Below, in pieces: positions 47,878 through 59,245 of a DNA stretch of 64,000 bases. How positions within the stretch are numbered: position 1 is the first letter of the stretch; each line of letters opens with the position of its first letter. This DNA is from Halichoerus grypus (taxonomy: Eukaryota; Chordata; Mammalia; Carnivora; Phocidae). A program made the position numbers and the translations under genes. Below the pieces are notes generated by a model that ran no database searches, was not told where the DNA came from, and was given only the letters and a program-made list of their open reading frames with translations. Where the stretch lies: NCBI RefSeq assembly GCF_964656455.1, contig NC_135726.1, positions 6,334,001 through 6,398,000 on the forward strand, written 5' to 3'.

Positions 47878-48324
47878 TTTAGTATTTCTTTAGTGTGGGT
47901 GCGAGTGATGAAATCTTTTTTGTTTTTCTGAAAATGTCTTCATTGCACCATTTTTGACAATATATTCACTTCAAGGGCATAGAATTTCGAGTTGGCAGTT
48001 GTTCTCTTTCAGCATTTGACACCTTTGAGGAGTTATATTTTATCTGGCTCTGTTGGATAAGCCCTCAGTAAGAGAGTTGATCCTAATTATCTTCTTTGCC
48101 ATTACCAGAAGCAAAGTTGCTAAGTCTTTTTTATACCGTCTGGTAAGGCTCAGCTCTCCCTGTCCTTATAAGATATTTTATTTGTATCAAAATGAAAATG
48201 AAAACCCTGTTAAATTTCATGTTAAGATTGGGTCCTCTATCCCTTCCTCCTAGTGACATGTCATGGGAAAACCTAAGTGAATGGTCCATAGCTTTATAAG
48301 TGTTGAAGCAAGACATTTCATAAG

Positions 48325-48490
48325 ACGGTCATTCATTCACCACATATTTACTACTATGTGCCAGGTGTTGTTCTAGGTACTGAGAATACAACAGTGAGTA
48401 AAATGACTTCTTTCCTGCCCTCACAGAGAAGCCTAAATTCTAATTAGGGAGACAGACCAGTAAATAGACAATTACAATATAGCTATGAGA
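48325..48490 (+). repeat. L2 3' fragment
   Basis: 'cattcattcaccacatattt', 'actatgtgccaggtgttgtt' and 'gagaatacaacagtgagtaa' are diagnostic L2 text. Confidence 0.8.
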
Positions 48491-49666
48491 CACATACTTC
48501 TGGAAATCTTTCAAGTTGATATTAATCATCTGACATTTCTTTATCTTGCCAACAATGATATCAAAAGTGACTTTGTCAAATCCCTTGCTGAAATCCAAAA
48601 TCTGTGTGTTTACTCATTCCACTAATCAGTAGAGTCATCCTAATCTCACATGTTTATTTATTGGTCCTCCATGTTAGGTCCTAGTAACCATCCATTCCTC
48701 TTCTAAGATTACCCAAACCACTCTTTTTCTAAGAGTCATGAAGAGAATCAGATTCCCCTCTGCTCCATGGTTTTCAGAAGACATTTTCTTTCTCTTTTTG
48801 AAAAAGACAAAAATTGGGAGCTTGGGGCTTTCAGAGCTCAGAAGTGCTTCTCAGAGTTATTAATCTATGAATATGCTCATGACATCAAAGGTGTTCGTTG
48901 ATAAAACCCAAATCTGGATTTTAGTATTATAGAGAAAGTTATCCTACCTTTAAGTTTAGAAATGTTTTACATTTTTTAGTTTCTGTACTGTGTAATCTTC
49001 TTACAAATCTTTGATGTGATTCTAGCTGATAATTTCCTGGGACCGTAACTAAATAATTAGACTGCAACTAAATAATAAAATTGCCTAGATCAGTACTTCC
49101 CAAATTTTGTACTTCATAACCAGTGCAATCTTTTTAAAAGGAGAGAGATACACATTCAGTCTCCACCATTTAACTTTGCCAAGTGAGAATGCATTTAAAA
49201 ATCAACTATCAACAGTCTACAAAAGAAAAGGTATTTTAACACTAAAAAAAAAGAAAAAAGGAAACAGTCTCAGAATGAAATAAAGTCTCATACTGAATAA
49301 ATTTAACTTTATGAGAAATTTTCTATGTTGTCCTCATTTTTCAGAGAGCCCCCCACCCCACCCGCCCAGCCGTAAAAGTTTTGTCACTGTCAGCAGGCCA
49401 TGTGGGAACAAAAGTGAGAAAGCTATAGGGCTCTGCTCTTAAGACGATAGAAATTCATACTCATGAGATTTAGGGAATAAGTTCTAGATTCTGTGAACAG
49501 GAGGTGGCATGCTAAATCCTGATATTTTTATCTGTGCTCTTCTTGGGCTGATTTCCTTCTCTTCTCAGCACTAACCATAGCAAAGAACAAAACAGCATCA
49601 AGAATGGAAAAGTCAAACACATTAACCCATTGTCCTTGCCTCCCATACATTGTGTATCAAAGCAAA
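48491..49666. other. Intergenic sequence, nothing recognised
   Basis: AT-rich; no clear repeat or exon recognised. Confidence 0.45.
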
Positions 49667-49733
49667 AACATTAGGAAAGAGCCAGCTTGAAAGATCCCTG
49701 AGTTCTAATTGACATTATATAACCAAACAGTAA

Positions 49734-49937
49734 CATTAGGGAGGGGAGTGGGGGGGATGGGGTAACTGGGTGATGGGCAGTATTAAGTAGGGCAAGTGTG
49801 GTGATGAGCACTGGGTGTTATATGCAACTAATGAATCATTGAACACTACATCAAAAACTACTAATGTACTATATGCTGGCTTATTGAACACAATAATAAA
49901 AATAAATAAATAAATAAAAATTAAAAAATAAAAAAAA
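49734..49937 (+). mobile_element. Carnivore L1 3' end, 5'-truncated
   Basis: 'gatgagcactgggtgttata', 'gcaactaatgaatcattgaa' and an A-rich tail with (AAAT)n. About 200 bases. The short flanking duplication taacattag occurs on both sides. Confidence 0.88.
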
Positions 49938-50699
49938 TAACATTAGTAAAGAGCCAGCTTGAAAGATCCCTGAGTTGTATTTGGACTTATCCACGTTATT
50001 TACTGACACGGGTTGGTTCTCTACCTACACAGCTTATTTCTCATGCATACATTAAGGAATCAACATGTATAAAACTATTTCTGCCCATGCCTCCAAATCA
50101 CTCTCCTTCCTCGTTCTCCCTTAAATGCCTTGCAATTCGTCTACAGCCTCTGTCTTCACTTCCTTTCCTCCCTCTTGGGAAGGGCCAGAGTGTGAAAATT
50201 CTACTTTGAATCAAGGGGGATAATGGCATGAATGACCCACTCTCACTAGGCTGAATGGTTTGCCAGCTTCTTCCTGCCGCAGAAGGAAGGCCATGTATCT
50301 CCTTCCACGTGGGTCAGCCAAGCCTGAGCAACCATTCCATCAAGGCACTGATGATAATACAGCTTCTGGAAGCAATTCTTAAATGTGCTCTAGAGATAGT
50401 AACCACTTTTCACTGGCCCATGGTGACATGATGGTCCAGTAAGCACATCTGCTGAGTTTGCATGAGACTGAAGTCATTCAATTTCAAGGATTATCCTCAG
50501 AGACTATAGCCTTCCTCTCTTTTTGGCAATAAAATATATTTTGGTGAATGAAATGGTGATGAGAGCATACCACAGTTTAGTTGTTTTTTCCATTTTGATG
50601 CCCTTACTTGGCAAAATTAAAAGCTGGCAAGCCTACGTGTCTTCCCAAATTTTGGTCTGAAATCTTACCGGTGTTCAAAATTCAAAAACGTGGGAGCCC

Positions 50700-50885
50700 C
50701 ACTAATAGACAATATGGTAGCTTTGAGCTAGCTAAGTTCTGGGTAGAAATCCAGCTCTGCTATTTACTTGACTGTATGAACTGCTCTCTCTGCTCTGAGC
50801 CACAGTCTCTTGCCAATAGTGGGATGATAATTCGTACCTCATATTGGTTATAAAGATAATCTGTGTAAAAGGCCTGGCATATCGG
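50700..50885 (+). repeat. MIR element
   Basis: 'aaatccagctctgctattta', 'aatagtgggatgataattcg' and 'ttataaagataatctgtgta' are MIR phrases. Confidence 0.75.
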
Positions 50886-51379
50886 AGTTTTCAATGGCAG
50901 CCATTATCGCAAGAATCTTTTCGGTCTCAACAAGATTTCCTTTCTTTCAGTTTCTTCCCTTTTCCTTGAGACTTGCAAATTGAGAAGCAGGGGCCGAAGG
51001 CACCAAGGCACAGTTGGGCAAGGCTTCTCTCATATAGTCGTGGCGCCCAGGCTGAAGGTTCACAGAAGGAAACACACTTGGATCTGTATCTCCAGACGGG
51101 AGATTAAATCTAGGATGAGTCTATTAGAAAGGCAACATTTCAGAATTTGGGAGCACAGCTGAATACCAAAAGTAAATTACACCATAAGCCAGATGTTCCA
51201 GGGACTTCTTTTCCATTTTTTTTTTCTTTTGCCTGAAGGGAAAGTTTTAGTTCATAAAGAAAACAATGAGCGGAAATTGCTATAGCAAAATTGTTCATGG
51301 TTATTTAAAATGAGCCCATTTGAAAATAATCAAAGATGGGCACAATGATTTATAGAGGAAGTTGTTCATTTCAGTGTTA

Positions 51380-51640
51380 TTTATCGTATGTATTACATAG
51401 AAACATCCTAAATGGCTAACCATAAAGGATTTGTTATATAAATGACAGTACTTTCATTTGATGGACTGCTATACAGCCATTAAAAATCATGTTGTTGAAG
51501 AATATTTAATGACTTGAGAAAACATTTGCAATATTTTTTTGAGCAAGGAGAGCAGGTTACAAAGTAGAATATATAATATGATCACATTTTATGTCCTTAT
51601 GACACAGATACCAGTTGGAACTTTCTAGTTGGGATCCAGA
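51380..51640 (+). mobile_element. Old L1 ORF2 3' fragment
   Basis: 'tggactgctatacagccatt', 'gagcaggttacaaagtagaa' and 'atatgatcacattttatg' match L1M sense text. Confidence 0.65.
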
Positions 51641-51923
51641 TAAGATTGGCTCGAATTCCCCATTCTGTGGCCTAGGGTCGTCAAAGCCTTGCCTGTATTC
51701 CTCGAGATCCTAGGGACCTACCCTCTTATAGTTCCTTTTGCCTCCTGTCAGTCACTGCTTCTCTCTACCGTTCTGAACTCAGCAGGAAACTCAACTTCTC
51801 TTTTCTGTTTGCAAAACAAGATGTATAGCAGTAAAGTCAGCCGTAGCAAAGTTCCTCTGGATTTTAACAACCTGAGAGTTGGGCCTGGGAGAGAGGGAGG
51901 GATGGAAGAATCATGTACAGCAC

Positions 51924-52895
51924 TGTAGTGGGGTGAATAGTGGCTCCCAAAAGATATGTCCATGTCCTAACTCCACGAACCTGTGAATGTGATATTATTT
52001 TGGAAAAAGTGTGTTTGCCAATGTAATTAAGTTAAGGATTTTTTTTTTTTTAAGAAAAAAAACTTTTTATTTTTTTATGGTGAAAAAATTTATGTTTCGA
52101 TTTAGCCAGTTGGACTCAGTTTAGATGATCCCAAATTTGTTGGCAACATCCAAAGCATTATCATCAGGAGCCAGTTGAACATATGCCTTCTTCTCTCCAT
52201 CAGGCCTGATCAGGGTGTTGATCTTGGCCATGTCAGTGTCCTAGAGCTTCTTCACAGCCTGTTTGATCTGGAACTTCTTAGCTTTGATGTCCACAATGAA
52301 CACAAGTGTGCTATTGTCTTCTATTTTCTTCATGGCTGACTCAGGAGTCAGGGAGAACTTGATAATGGCCTAGTGATCAAGCTTGTTTCTCCTGGGATGC
52401 TATTATGAGGATATTCGAGTACTTTTTTGTGTGTGTGTGACTGGGGATGCCTTTCAGCACCGCTTTCTTGGCGTTCCAAGCCTTTGCTTTGGCTTCGGCT
52501 TTGGGAGGGCAGAGGCTTCCTTCCTCACCTTCGGCACCATCTCCATGATAGGAAGTTAAGGATCTTTAGATTAGATCATTCTGGATTAGGACGGACCCTA
52601 AGTCCAATGACAGGTATCCTTATAAGAGATAGAAGAGAAAAAGACAGAGGGAAATATGAGGTGAAGGCCATGTGAAGATGGAGGCAGAGAGGGGGGAGAT
52701 ATGGCCATAGCCAAGGAATGCATAGAGCCTCCAGAAGCTGGAAAAGACAAGGAAGATTCCTCCCCTAGGCTTCAGAAGGAGCATAGCCCTGCGCCCACCT
52801 TGATTTCAGACTTCTGGCCTCCGGAACTATGAGGGAGCACATTTCTGTTGTTTAAGCCACTCAGTCTGTGGTAGTTTGTTATGGAGACTAACACA
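51924..52895 (+). mobile_element. MLT1-class ERVL-MaLR solo LTR, split by the RPL23A retrocopy
   Basis: The sequence begins TGTAGTGGGGTGAATAGTGG and ends at TTGTTATGGAGACTAACACA, with the MaLR body between them ('ccttataagagatagaagag', 'ccttgatttcagacttctgg', 'ctgttgtttaagccactcag'). The LTR was cut in two by the pseudogene at 52040-52552. No internal retroviral genes are seen, so it is a solo LTR. Confidence 0.85.
52040..52552 (-). pseudogene. RPL23A: RPL23A processed pseudogene
   Basis: This is a retrocopy of the mRNA for large-subunit ribosomal protein uL23. Read on the minus strand, the coding remnant runs from ATG at 52540 to TAA at 52121. The start reads MVPKVRKEA, and the C-terminal half reads [19 protein letters not shown], then [20 protein letters not shown] and [20 protein letters not shown]. 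The remnant is 420 bases against 471 for the parent. About 51 bases are missing in the arginine-rich middle (after the SHKKKK region), which accounts for the shortfall. In-frame stops occur at the HYAIIK site and before DTDMAK. A 3' UTR and A-rich tail (a T-run at 52040-52052 on the plus strand) follow. The copy is flanked by the 11-base duplication aagttaaggat (52029-52039 and 52553-52563). Introns are absent. It is broken and presumed non-coding. Its host is an MLT1 LTR. Confidence 0.95.
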
Positions 52896-53184
52896 GTCAC
52901 CACAGTGCATGGAACAGTGACAGGAACTTTACCTGCTAAGAAGGTCCTTCATGTCCTCCTCTCTTCACCACACTGGACTCTACTGACCTCATAGATGCTT
53001 CCTTGAGCTTCTCTCACTCTCTCTTTAACCCCCTCTTCTTCCTCCTTCCCTTACTATGGGATGGTCTTCCACTTCTCCTCCCTCACCCTGCAGAGTGACA
53101 AGCTCACAGCTCACTCTGGGCCTACTCCCAACGAGTACCTTCCAGAAGCACTTCACCATAGCCTTCCACATCTCAGTGAGGCCA

Positions 53185-53268
53185 GTGGGGAGCCTGCTTC
53201 TCCTTCTCCCTCTGCGTGCACTCATTCTCTCTCTCTCTCAAATAAATAAATAAAATATTTTTAAAAAG
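53185..53268 (+). mobile_element. SINEC fragment, 5'-truncated
   Basis: Begins inside the body at 'agtggggagcctgcttctcc' and ends in an AAAT tail. The tRNA head is missing. Confidence 0.88.
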
Positions 53269-54229
53269 GAAATATGAAATTTTTTTTCCCTAACAGCTGA
53301 TCATTAAATATCATTGGGGGCATATAACTCAGAAAGAACTCAAATACTTCGATTTGGCTGATTGACTTGGCAAGGCGGAATGGCTTTGCCAATTATATGA
53401 TGAATATCTTCCATAGTTGAAAGAGGTAAATCGGTTACAAAGTTGCCGTAAAATATATTTAAGACACCTGGTCAAAGTATTTTAGCAAAAATATGACACA
53501 CGCACAATATGGCATTTGTATTGAAATTAACTGTTTTGATTTACCCAGCTCTGAGTATACCTAGTTAAACAAGATTCCTCTGAGTGAAAGAACAGTGGCC
53601 ACTCCACAGAGCCACCCCATGGATAGGCAGGAGCCTCTCCCCGCTCTCTCTCTCTCTCTCCTTCCACATTCCCAAGTCCTGTGGTCCATGTGGTGCCCCG
53701 GCATTGCCCCATTTCGTGTCCTACTCTCTTACCTGGGGCTCTCGCTCAGCTTCGCCTTACTGCACAGGACTGGAGGCAGTGGGGTTTTTAGACCCTGGGA
53801 GGGGAGGAAGGGAGTGAGGAGGGAGCTCTGTGGCCTGGCCTCAAGATGGATTGTCTCTAAGAGATATTCACACTCTGCAGACAGCCAAGATTAACACTCT
53901 GACACTCTGGGGTGTTACCCTTGTTAGGAGGCCATCAGGAAAATAGAAAGGAAGCAGAAGCAATGGAAAGAGAGAATGAGTCTGAGACACTTTGCAAGGC
54001 AAAAGTACATGGATACGAGAATGACGGAAAAGAAGGTGTCAAAAGAACACAGCCAATACCGGGTGTTGCTGGAGAGAAGGAATATACCTCTGGACGTGAG
54101 GTTCAGATAGGGGGACTTCCCCGTCAATAGCTCCCAGGGGCAAGATCCTATATGTCTGAGAGTCCCTCGTGCAGGGTTAAGAGTTGAAACCAAGATAACT
54201 AGAGAGTTCTTTCAGGCAAAGGATGTAGA
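53269..54229. other. Intergenic sequence, nothing recognised
   Basis: No repeat family recognised. A (CT)n patch lies at 53643-53661. Confidence 0.45.
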
Positions 54230-54420
54230 TGGAGAAGGAAAGAAAGCTGGAGGTTGAATCTTGGGCTGGGAAGAAAGATCAAAGGAGGCAAAGAAAGAAG
54301 ATGAAGAGGAGGGGATGAAGGGGGAGGAGAAGGAGGAGGAAGAGACAGAGACAAGCATAAATAGGGGAGTGTTAGTCAAAGGAGAAGGGGTCCCAAAGGA
54401 AAAGAGGGAGAGTGATACTG
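54230..54420 (+). repeat. Purine-rich (GA) low-complexity tract
   Basis: Dense aagaagatgaagaggagg-type sequence; the frames open across it on both strands are compositional. Confidence 0.85.
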
Positions 54421-55225
54421 TCCGTGACAGAAATTCAAATACCAGGCAACTAGCGAGTAAAGGGTTTTGCAAAAAGGAAAATCTAAACAAATGGTAAATT
54501 TTAATTTGTCTTGCATAACTGAATCCCTAATGAAACATCTGTGCAAGGATTGCATTTAGTATCATATAATGAACTCATCGCACTCACAGGATTGCCTTTA
54601 GTTTCGTAGATGCAGCTGAATAGGATACACGTTTTTCTTTCAAGAAACACCACCTGAATGTTCCTTACAAACGAAGAGGGGGAAATAAAAGGAACTTCAT
54701 TTCTGTACCGTGCATACCTATTCATATTATGTTGTACTGCCATGCTCTCTGAGGGAGGAACACCTTTGGATATGCTGTGGGTTAGGTAAACACCCACTAA
54801 ATATTGATGCCTGCATAATTAGAATGACTAAAATAATCCTGGCATAAAATTACCCTAGCAGTTAGAAGAGAGACAAAATGAAGTAATTTGATCATGAAAA
54901 TTAATACAAGTCGACTCTCAGTTTTCAATGCAGCTAATTGGAAGCCATTTATTATACAAACCCCGCTTTTGCTCGTGGTCTGTACTCTTTTCTCTTTGCC
55001 CTGAGAAAGAGGAAGGGGGGAGGAGAGTCCCGGGGGCAAAGCTGTCATACTGGGATGGTGGAAAGGAGAAGTATGCTTACTTCTCGAAGGCAGCAGCTCC
55101 TGAACTCTTACCTGTATTGATTTTGTCATCTTCTGTGGGCATGTCCAGGATGATTGGCCATCCCGTTCTCTCCTACTCAAATGACATTGCAATTGCAAAG
55201 AGACAGACATTATTGTAGGTGTAGT

Positions 55226-55409
55226 CTTTTTTTTTTTTTTTTAAGCTTTTATTTATTTATTTGTCAGAGAGAGAGAGCACAAGCAGGGGAGGGGCAGAGG
55301 GAGAAGCAAGCTCTCCGTGGAGCAGGGAGCCCGATGCGGGGCTCGATCCCAGGGATCATGACCTGAGCTGAAGGCAGATGCCTAACCCACTGAGCCACCC
55401 AGGTGTCCC
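55226..55409 (-). mobile_element. SINEC SINE
   Basis: Long T-run, then 'aagcttttatttatttattt', end 'gccacccaggtgtccc'. A short deletion sits in the 'ggatcatgacc' box region. Confidence 0.93.
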
Positions 55410-55424
55410 ATGGTTTAATCTTTT

Positions 55425-56445
55425 TTAAATAAGAGTTTTAATGAGCTATATAATTCACATATCGCAAAACCCACCCATGGAAAGGGTGATTTACAAATCA
55501 GTGATTGTTAGCCTTCACAGAGCTGTACAATCATCACCATATTTCATCACTGTAGAAAGAAACCCTATTTCCACTAGCACTCACTCCCCATTGCACCCCA
55601 AACATCCCAGCTGCTGGCCACCACCAATCTACTTTCTGTCTCTATGGATTTGCCTATTCTGGACATTTCATATAAATGGAATCATGAAGTATGTGGTCTT
55701 TTGTGATTGGCTTCTGAAACTGGCTAATAAAAACAAGGGCACGATGTTTTCTAGCTTCATCCATGGTGTAGCATGTATCAGTGCAGACAGCCCCTGACCT
55801 AAGACTTAGGATGGTTCAACTTGATTTTTCAACTTTACCACAGTGAGGAAGCAATGTGCCTTACAGGAGAAACTGCACTTCGAATTTGGAATTTGGGATT
55901 TGGATCTTTTCCCCAGGCTACCAGTATTTAGGATGATCCTCTCTCATGATGCTGGGTGGCAGCAGCAAGCGAAAGCTCCCAGTCAACCATGCGATCGTAA
56001 GGATAAACAACTGAGCCTCTTACAACCATTCTGTGTTTCACTTCCAATACAGTATTTGATAAATTACACAAGATACTCAAACTCTATTATAAAACAGGCT
56101 TTGTGTTAGATGATTTTGCCCAACTGTAGGCTAATGGAAGTGTTCTGAGCACATTTAAAGTAGGTTCAACTAAGCTATGATATTCAATAGGTTAGGTGTA
56201 GTAAATGCATTTTTGACTTAAGATATTTTCAACCTATGATGGCTTTCTCAGGACATAACCCCACTGTAAGTCGAGGAAGGTCTGTACTTGGTTGCTTTTT
56301 ACAGCTGAATAATATTCTGTTTGTGTGGATGTATCCCATTTTATTTATCCATTCACCCATTAATGGACATTTGGATTCTTTCTTTTTTAGAGCTATTATG
56401 AATAATGCGGATGTGAACATTCCTGTAAACGTTTTGCACGTATAG
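55425..56445 (-). mobile_element. Old L1 3' region, split by a Tigger-like element
   Basis: Antisense L1 text 'tgtacaatcatcaccatatt', 'tttgcctattctggacattt', 'gtagcatgtatcagt' is followed, beyond the insert, by 'acagctgaataatattctgt' and 'cattaatggacatttggatt'. Confidence 0.85.
55784..56284 (+). mobile_element. Tigger-type (TcMar) non-autonomous DNA transposon
   Basis: Inverted ends CAGACAGCCCCTGACCTAAG and, read inward from the right, CAGACCTTCCTCGACTTACA. The L1 text on either side rejoins at a TA (right copy intact at 56285-56286, left copy now TG). 501 bases with no transposase. The exact Tigger subfamily was not assigned. Confidence 0.8.
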
Positions 56446-57639
56446 TCTTGAAGGTGATCTGTAACAGGAGCAGCGAATATTGCCCAGCAGGTGTCTGTGG
56501 GGGACACACACCTCACCTTATCTCATCAGCTCAGGACTCCTCTGTGAAGAGTCGGCATTCAAATCCCCACTGCTCTGACTCCAAGGTCTGTTTCTTACTT
56601 TCTTGCTATACCTCCTCTAAGTCTAAAGACTAGAAAGGGGAGTTATTCATTACTTCATGCTCACTACTATACTCTAGGTAGGACATTAGTTATAACACCT
56701 CCTAGCTGATCACAACACATACCGTTTCAAAACCGCCAACCATGAAAGTGTGGCCTCCTGGAGAAAGGATCTCGAGGGGCAGAAGGAAGCCCTCAAAGTG
56801 TATCAGGACAGTGTTTTTCAGATGCTGCAATTCCCTGAAACCACAGCAGAGGTGTAAAGACGCTCCAGGATCTGAGTAGTATGCAGAACCGTATTTCCCT
56901 CTTCCTCCTAGGACAGACATAGCGTGCACCTCCCTATTCCTTAGACGTATCACACTCAATCCCGACTCTACACTTTTGCCCTGTTATTTCTTCCACCAAA
57001 ATGTCCCTTTCTTCTCTTCTTGGGCCGCCTCCTATTCATTCTTTAGGGCTCGTGTCATAAGCCACTTCCTCAGTAGACACCTGAGGAGCTGTGCCCAAGG
57101 AAATCACTGGGATTGGAGAGAAAGCCCACTCCTCAGCAACCTCAATATGGAGCACCCTTAAAAAGCACAGCATTAGAGGATTCTGGTGTGTAGCAGACGC
57201 TATTGGTGTCCCACTGCCATGCCCTCACACCTACTGGAATTGGAAAAAAGAGGGAAAATCAGGGACACCGGAAAACATATGCATACACATAAATGTGGAA
57301 ACTCAGAGATGGAGAGTTAAAAAGACACATGCAGGTGAATATTCAGGAGTCTTATGGAGCCTCATCGTCATCCATCCATTCATCATCCATCTATCTATCC
57401 AAGCAATACTGATTGAGCTGAGACGCCCCTCTCCCCCACACACACACATTTATCAGGCACCGTGCTCAGCACTGTGGGTACACAAAGACGGAGGCGGAAG
57501 TCTAAAAGCAGAAATTGGATGTGGGAATAAAAGTAGATGTGGCCCTGAAGCTGGAACAGTCGGGCTGGGCACGTAGGGGAGATTCCTGGAGCAAACCCAC
57601 TGGCCCAGCACGGGTGAGGACGGACGTGAAACCTGCACA
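56446..57639. other. Upstream flank of the CpG island, nothing recognised
   Basis: No repeat or exon recognised. A (CA)n patch lies at about 57439-57449. An open frame at 57091-57576 has no family content. Confidence 0.4.
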
Positions 57640-58065
57640 TCATAGAGATGCCGAGACCTCCGGCCTTCCTAGAGAGGCCCGGAAGTGGCTCCCCGAGACC
57701 GGTCCGACGGCACGCGCGCGGCGCGGGGCGGCGGCGGCCTCGCGAGGCTTGGGCTCCGGGCCTGTCGCGGTCCGCGGGTGCTGCCGTCTTCGACGCTGTG
57801 AGTGGGCCGGGGTTGGGGGGGCGGCCGCCTCCGCCCCGCGGGGTCCGGGGCCCGCTGTCCGGGCCGGCGGGAGCGCCGAGAGCAGAGCGGCTGTGGGCGG
57901 CCCCGCCTGTCCCTGCGCGCGGTGGTCGGCGCGGTGGTCCTGGGCGCGGCAGTGGGTGACGCCCACCCTGGTGGCGGGAGCTACCCCCCTTTCCAGCCCT
58001 CTGCCGGATTCCAAGGAGCCAGGCGCGCCGGGCTTTCTAGAATGTCTCGGAGGCCTCAAACCCTG
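57640..58065 (+). promoter_or_regulatory. SDR42E1: CpG island, probable SDR42E1 promoter
   Basis: This is the only strongly GC- and CpG-rich stretch in the window, with dense CG dinucleotides and G/C blocks such as GGCGGCGGCGG and GCGGCCGCC. It ends sharply at a T-rich run (58080-58135). It lies about 5 kb upstream of the first coding exon of SDR42E1 and about 19 kb from the HSD17B2 start. A CpG-island promoter with a non-coding first exon is a usual arrangement for a broadly expressed gene. Long open frames on both strands here are a by-product of the GC content and should not be read as proteins. Confidence 0.8.
57650..57797 (+). other. SDR42E1: Candidate non-coding exon 1 of SDR42E1
   Basis: Inside the CpG island, the sequence CGACGCT|GTGAGTGGG gives a strong splice donor, with the intron starting at 57798. 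This would join to the acceptor before 62852. The 5' boundary is unknown; I placed the start arbitrarily within the island. Another donor in the island could be used instead. Confidence 0.4.
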
Positions 58066-58455
58066 GCCGCTGGGTGTGTTTTGTTTTTTTTTCTTTTCTT
58101 GTTTTTTGGGTTTTTTTTGGTTTTTTTTGTTTTTTAAAGAGCAGACCCCAAGCTCAGAGTTTTCATCAGGCATCTCCATCTGGCTAGACTTGATCATTTT
58201 TCATCACACAGTTCCTGCAAATATTACCTTCCCTTACGACAAATGATTCTGGTTTCCCATTTAAAGTGCGAATGTGAGGGTCGCACTTAAAATGAATGTA
58301 TTTCTTGTAAAAAGGTAAATAGGTTTAAACAAACATAATAGGTAGCAGAGGTACCAGGTGTGACAGAAATTGTAAAGGTGGTAAGTAAACAGTGCACTGT
58401 CCCAACCCCATGGGGCGACTCGCCTGGTTAAGAGCCCAGCCTTTGGGGGGGGGGG

Positions 58456-58800
58456 GGGGACGCCTGGGTAGCAAAGTCCTTTTGGACTCTTTTTTTTTTT
58501 TTTTCACTTTACTACGACCTTAGTTTTGACTTTTTATTTTTTTAAATTTAATTTAATTTTATTATGTTAGTCACCATGATTCACCGTTTGCGCATCACAC
58601 CCAGTGCTCCATGCAACACGTTTGGACTCAGTCTCAGCTCAGGTCTGATCTCAGGGTCGTGAGATTGAGCCCCGCGTGAGTTCTGAGCCCAGTGCAGCAT
58701 GTGCTTGAGTTTCTCTCTCCGTCTTCCTATGCCCCTCCCCACTGAGCGCCATCTCTCTCCCTCTCTCTGTCTCTGAAATAAATAAATCTTAAAAAAAAAA
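58456..58800 (+). mobile_element. SINEC SINE, split by an L1 tail
   Basis: The SINE head 'ggacgcctgggtagcaaagt' stops at 58489 and resumes at about 58621 ('ctcagtctcagctcaggtct'), ending in an A-tail. Similar gagcccagcctttggg (58432) and gagcccaggcttggg (58806) sequences flank it. A 15-G run abuts its 5' end. Confidence 0.9.
58490..58620 (-). mobile_element. Carnivore L1 tail inserted in a SINEC
   Basis: T-run, then the reverse complement of the carnivore L1 tail ('gtgctccatgcaacacg', compare 14.4 kb). Flanked by tttggactc at 58481-58489 and 58621-58629. Only 131 bases. Confidence 0.9.
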
Positions 58801-58899
58801 AAAGGGAGCCCAGGCTTGGGAGTGCTGCACATCTGGCTTCAAGCCCTGGGTCTAGCTCAGCCACTTACAACCAGTTCTGGGTGGGGAATTTAAGATTTT

Positions 58900-59245
58900 T
58901 TTTTTTCCTTCCTGCTAATTGAGATAATTGACATAACACTGTAGTTTTAAGGTGTACGATGTGATGATTGGTTATACTGTGAAATGGTAACCACAGTAAG
59001 GTTTGTTAACATCTCAGGCACCTCACGTAATTAGCTTTTTGTGTGTATGCTGAGAGCTCTAAAGAGCTAGTCTTGGCAACTTTCAAGTGCATGGTAAGGT
59101 ATTGTTGACTGTAGTGAGGTATACTGCTGTGTATTAGATCCCCAGAACTCATTCTGCCTTATTACTGGAAATGTGTATCCTTTGACCAACATCTCATTTC
59201 GCCTAGCCCCCAGCCCCTGGTAACCACGATGTTTCCCCCTGGAGT
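58900..59245 (-). mobile_element. Old L1 3' fragment
   Basis: Antisense L1 text: 'gacataacactgtagtttta', 'gtgaaatggtaaccacagta', 'gtcttggcaactttcaagtg' and 'cccagcccctggtaaccacg'. Confidence 0.8.

Larger units (their letters stand above)
45280..48050 (-). mobile_element. Long old L1 (3' part of ORF2 and 3' UTR), several later inserts
   Basis: Antisense L1M text runs through 'ctatcctgacttttaacagc', 'atagatccatccatgttgta', 'gcataaatatacctctattt' and 'cccttgggtacattcaatgg', continuing less clearly to about 48050 ('ctgaaaatgtcttcattgca'). It is interrupted by an hAT element (45492-45715) and three SINECs. No intact reverse-transcriptase frame remains. Confidence 0.7.

Noticed and set aside
57515..58246. 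Open frame of 243 codons (plus) and 185 codons (minus) over the CpG island
   Set aside because: High GC lowers stop frequency on both strands; the protein is low-complexity (Arg/Gly/Pro/Ala) and ends in Phe runs from a T-tract. It is better explained by the promoter and first-exon region of SDR42E1.
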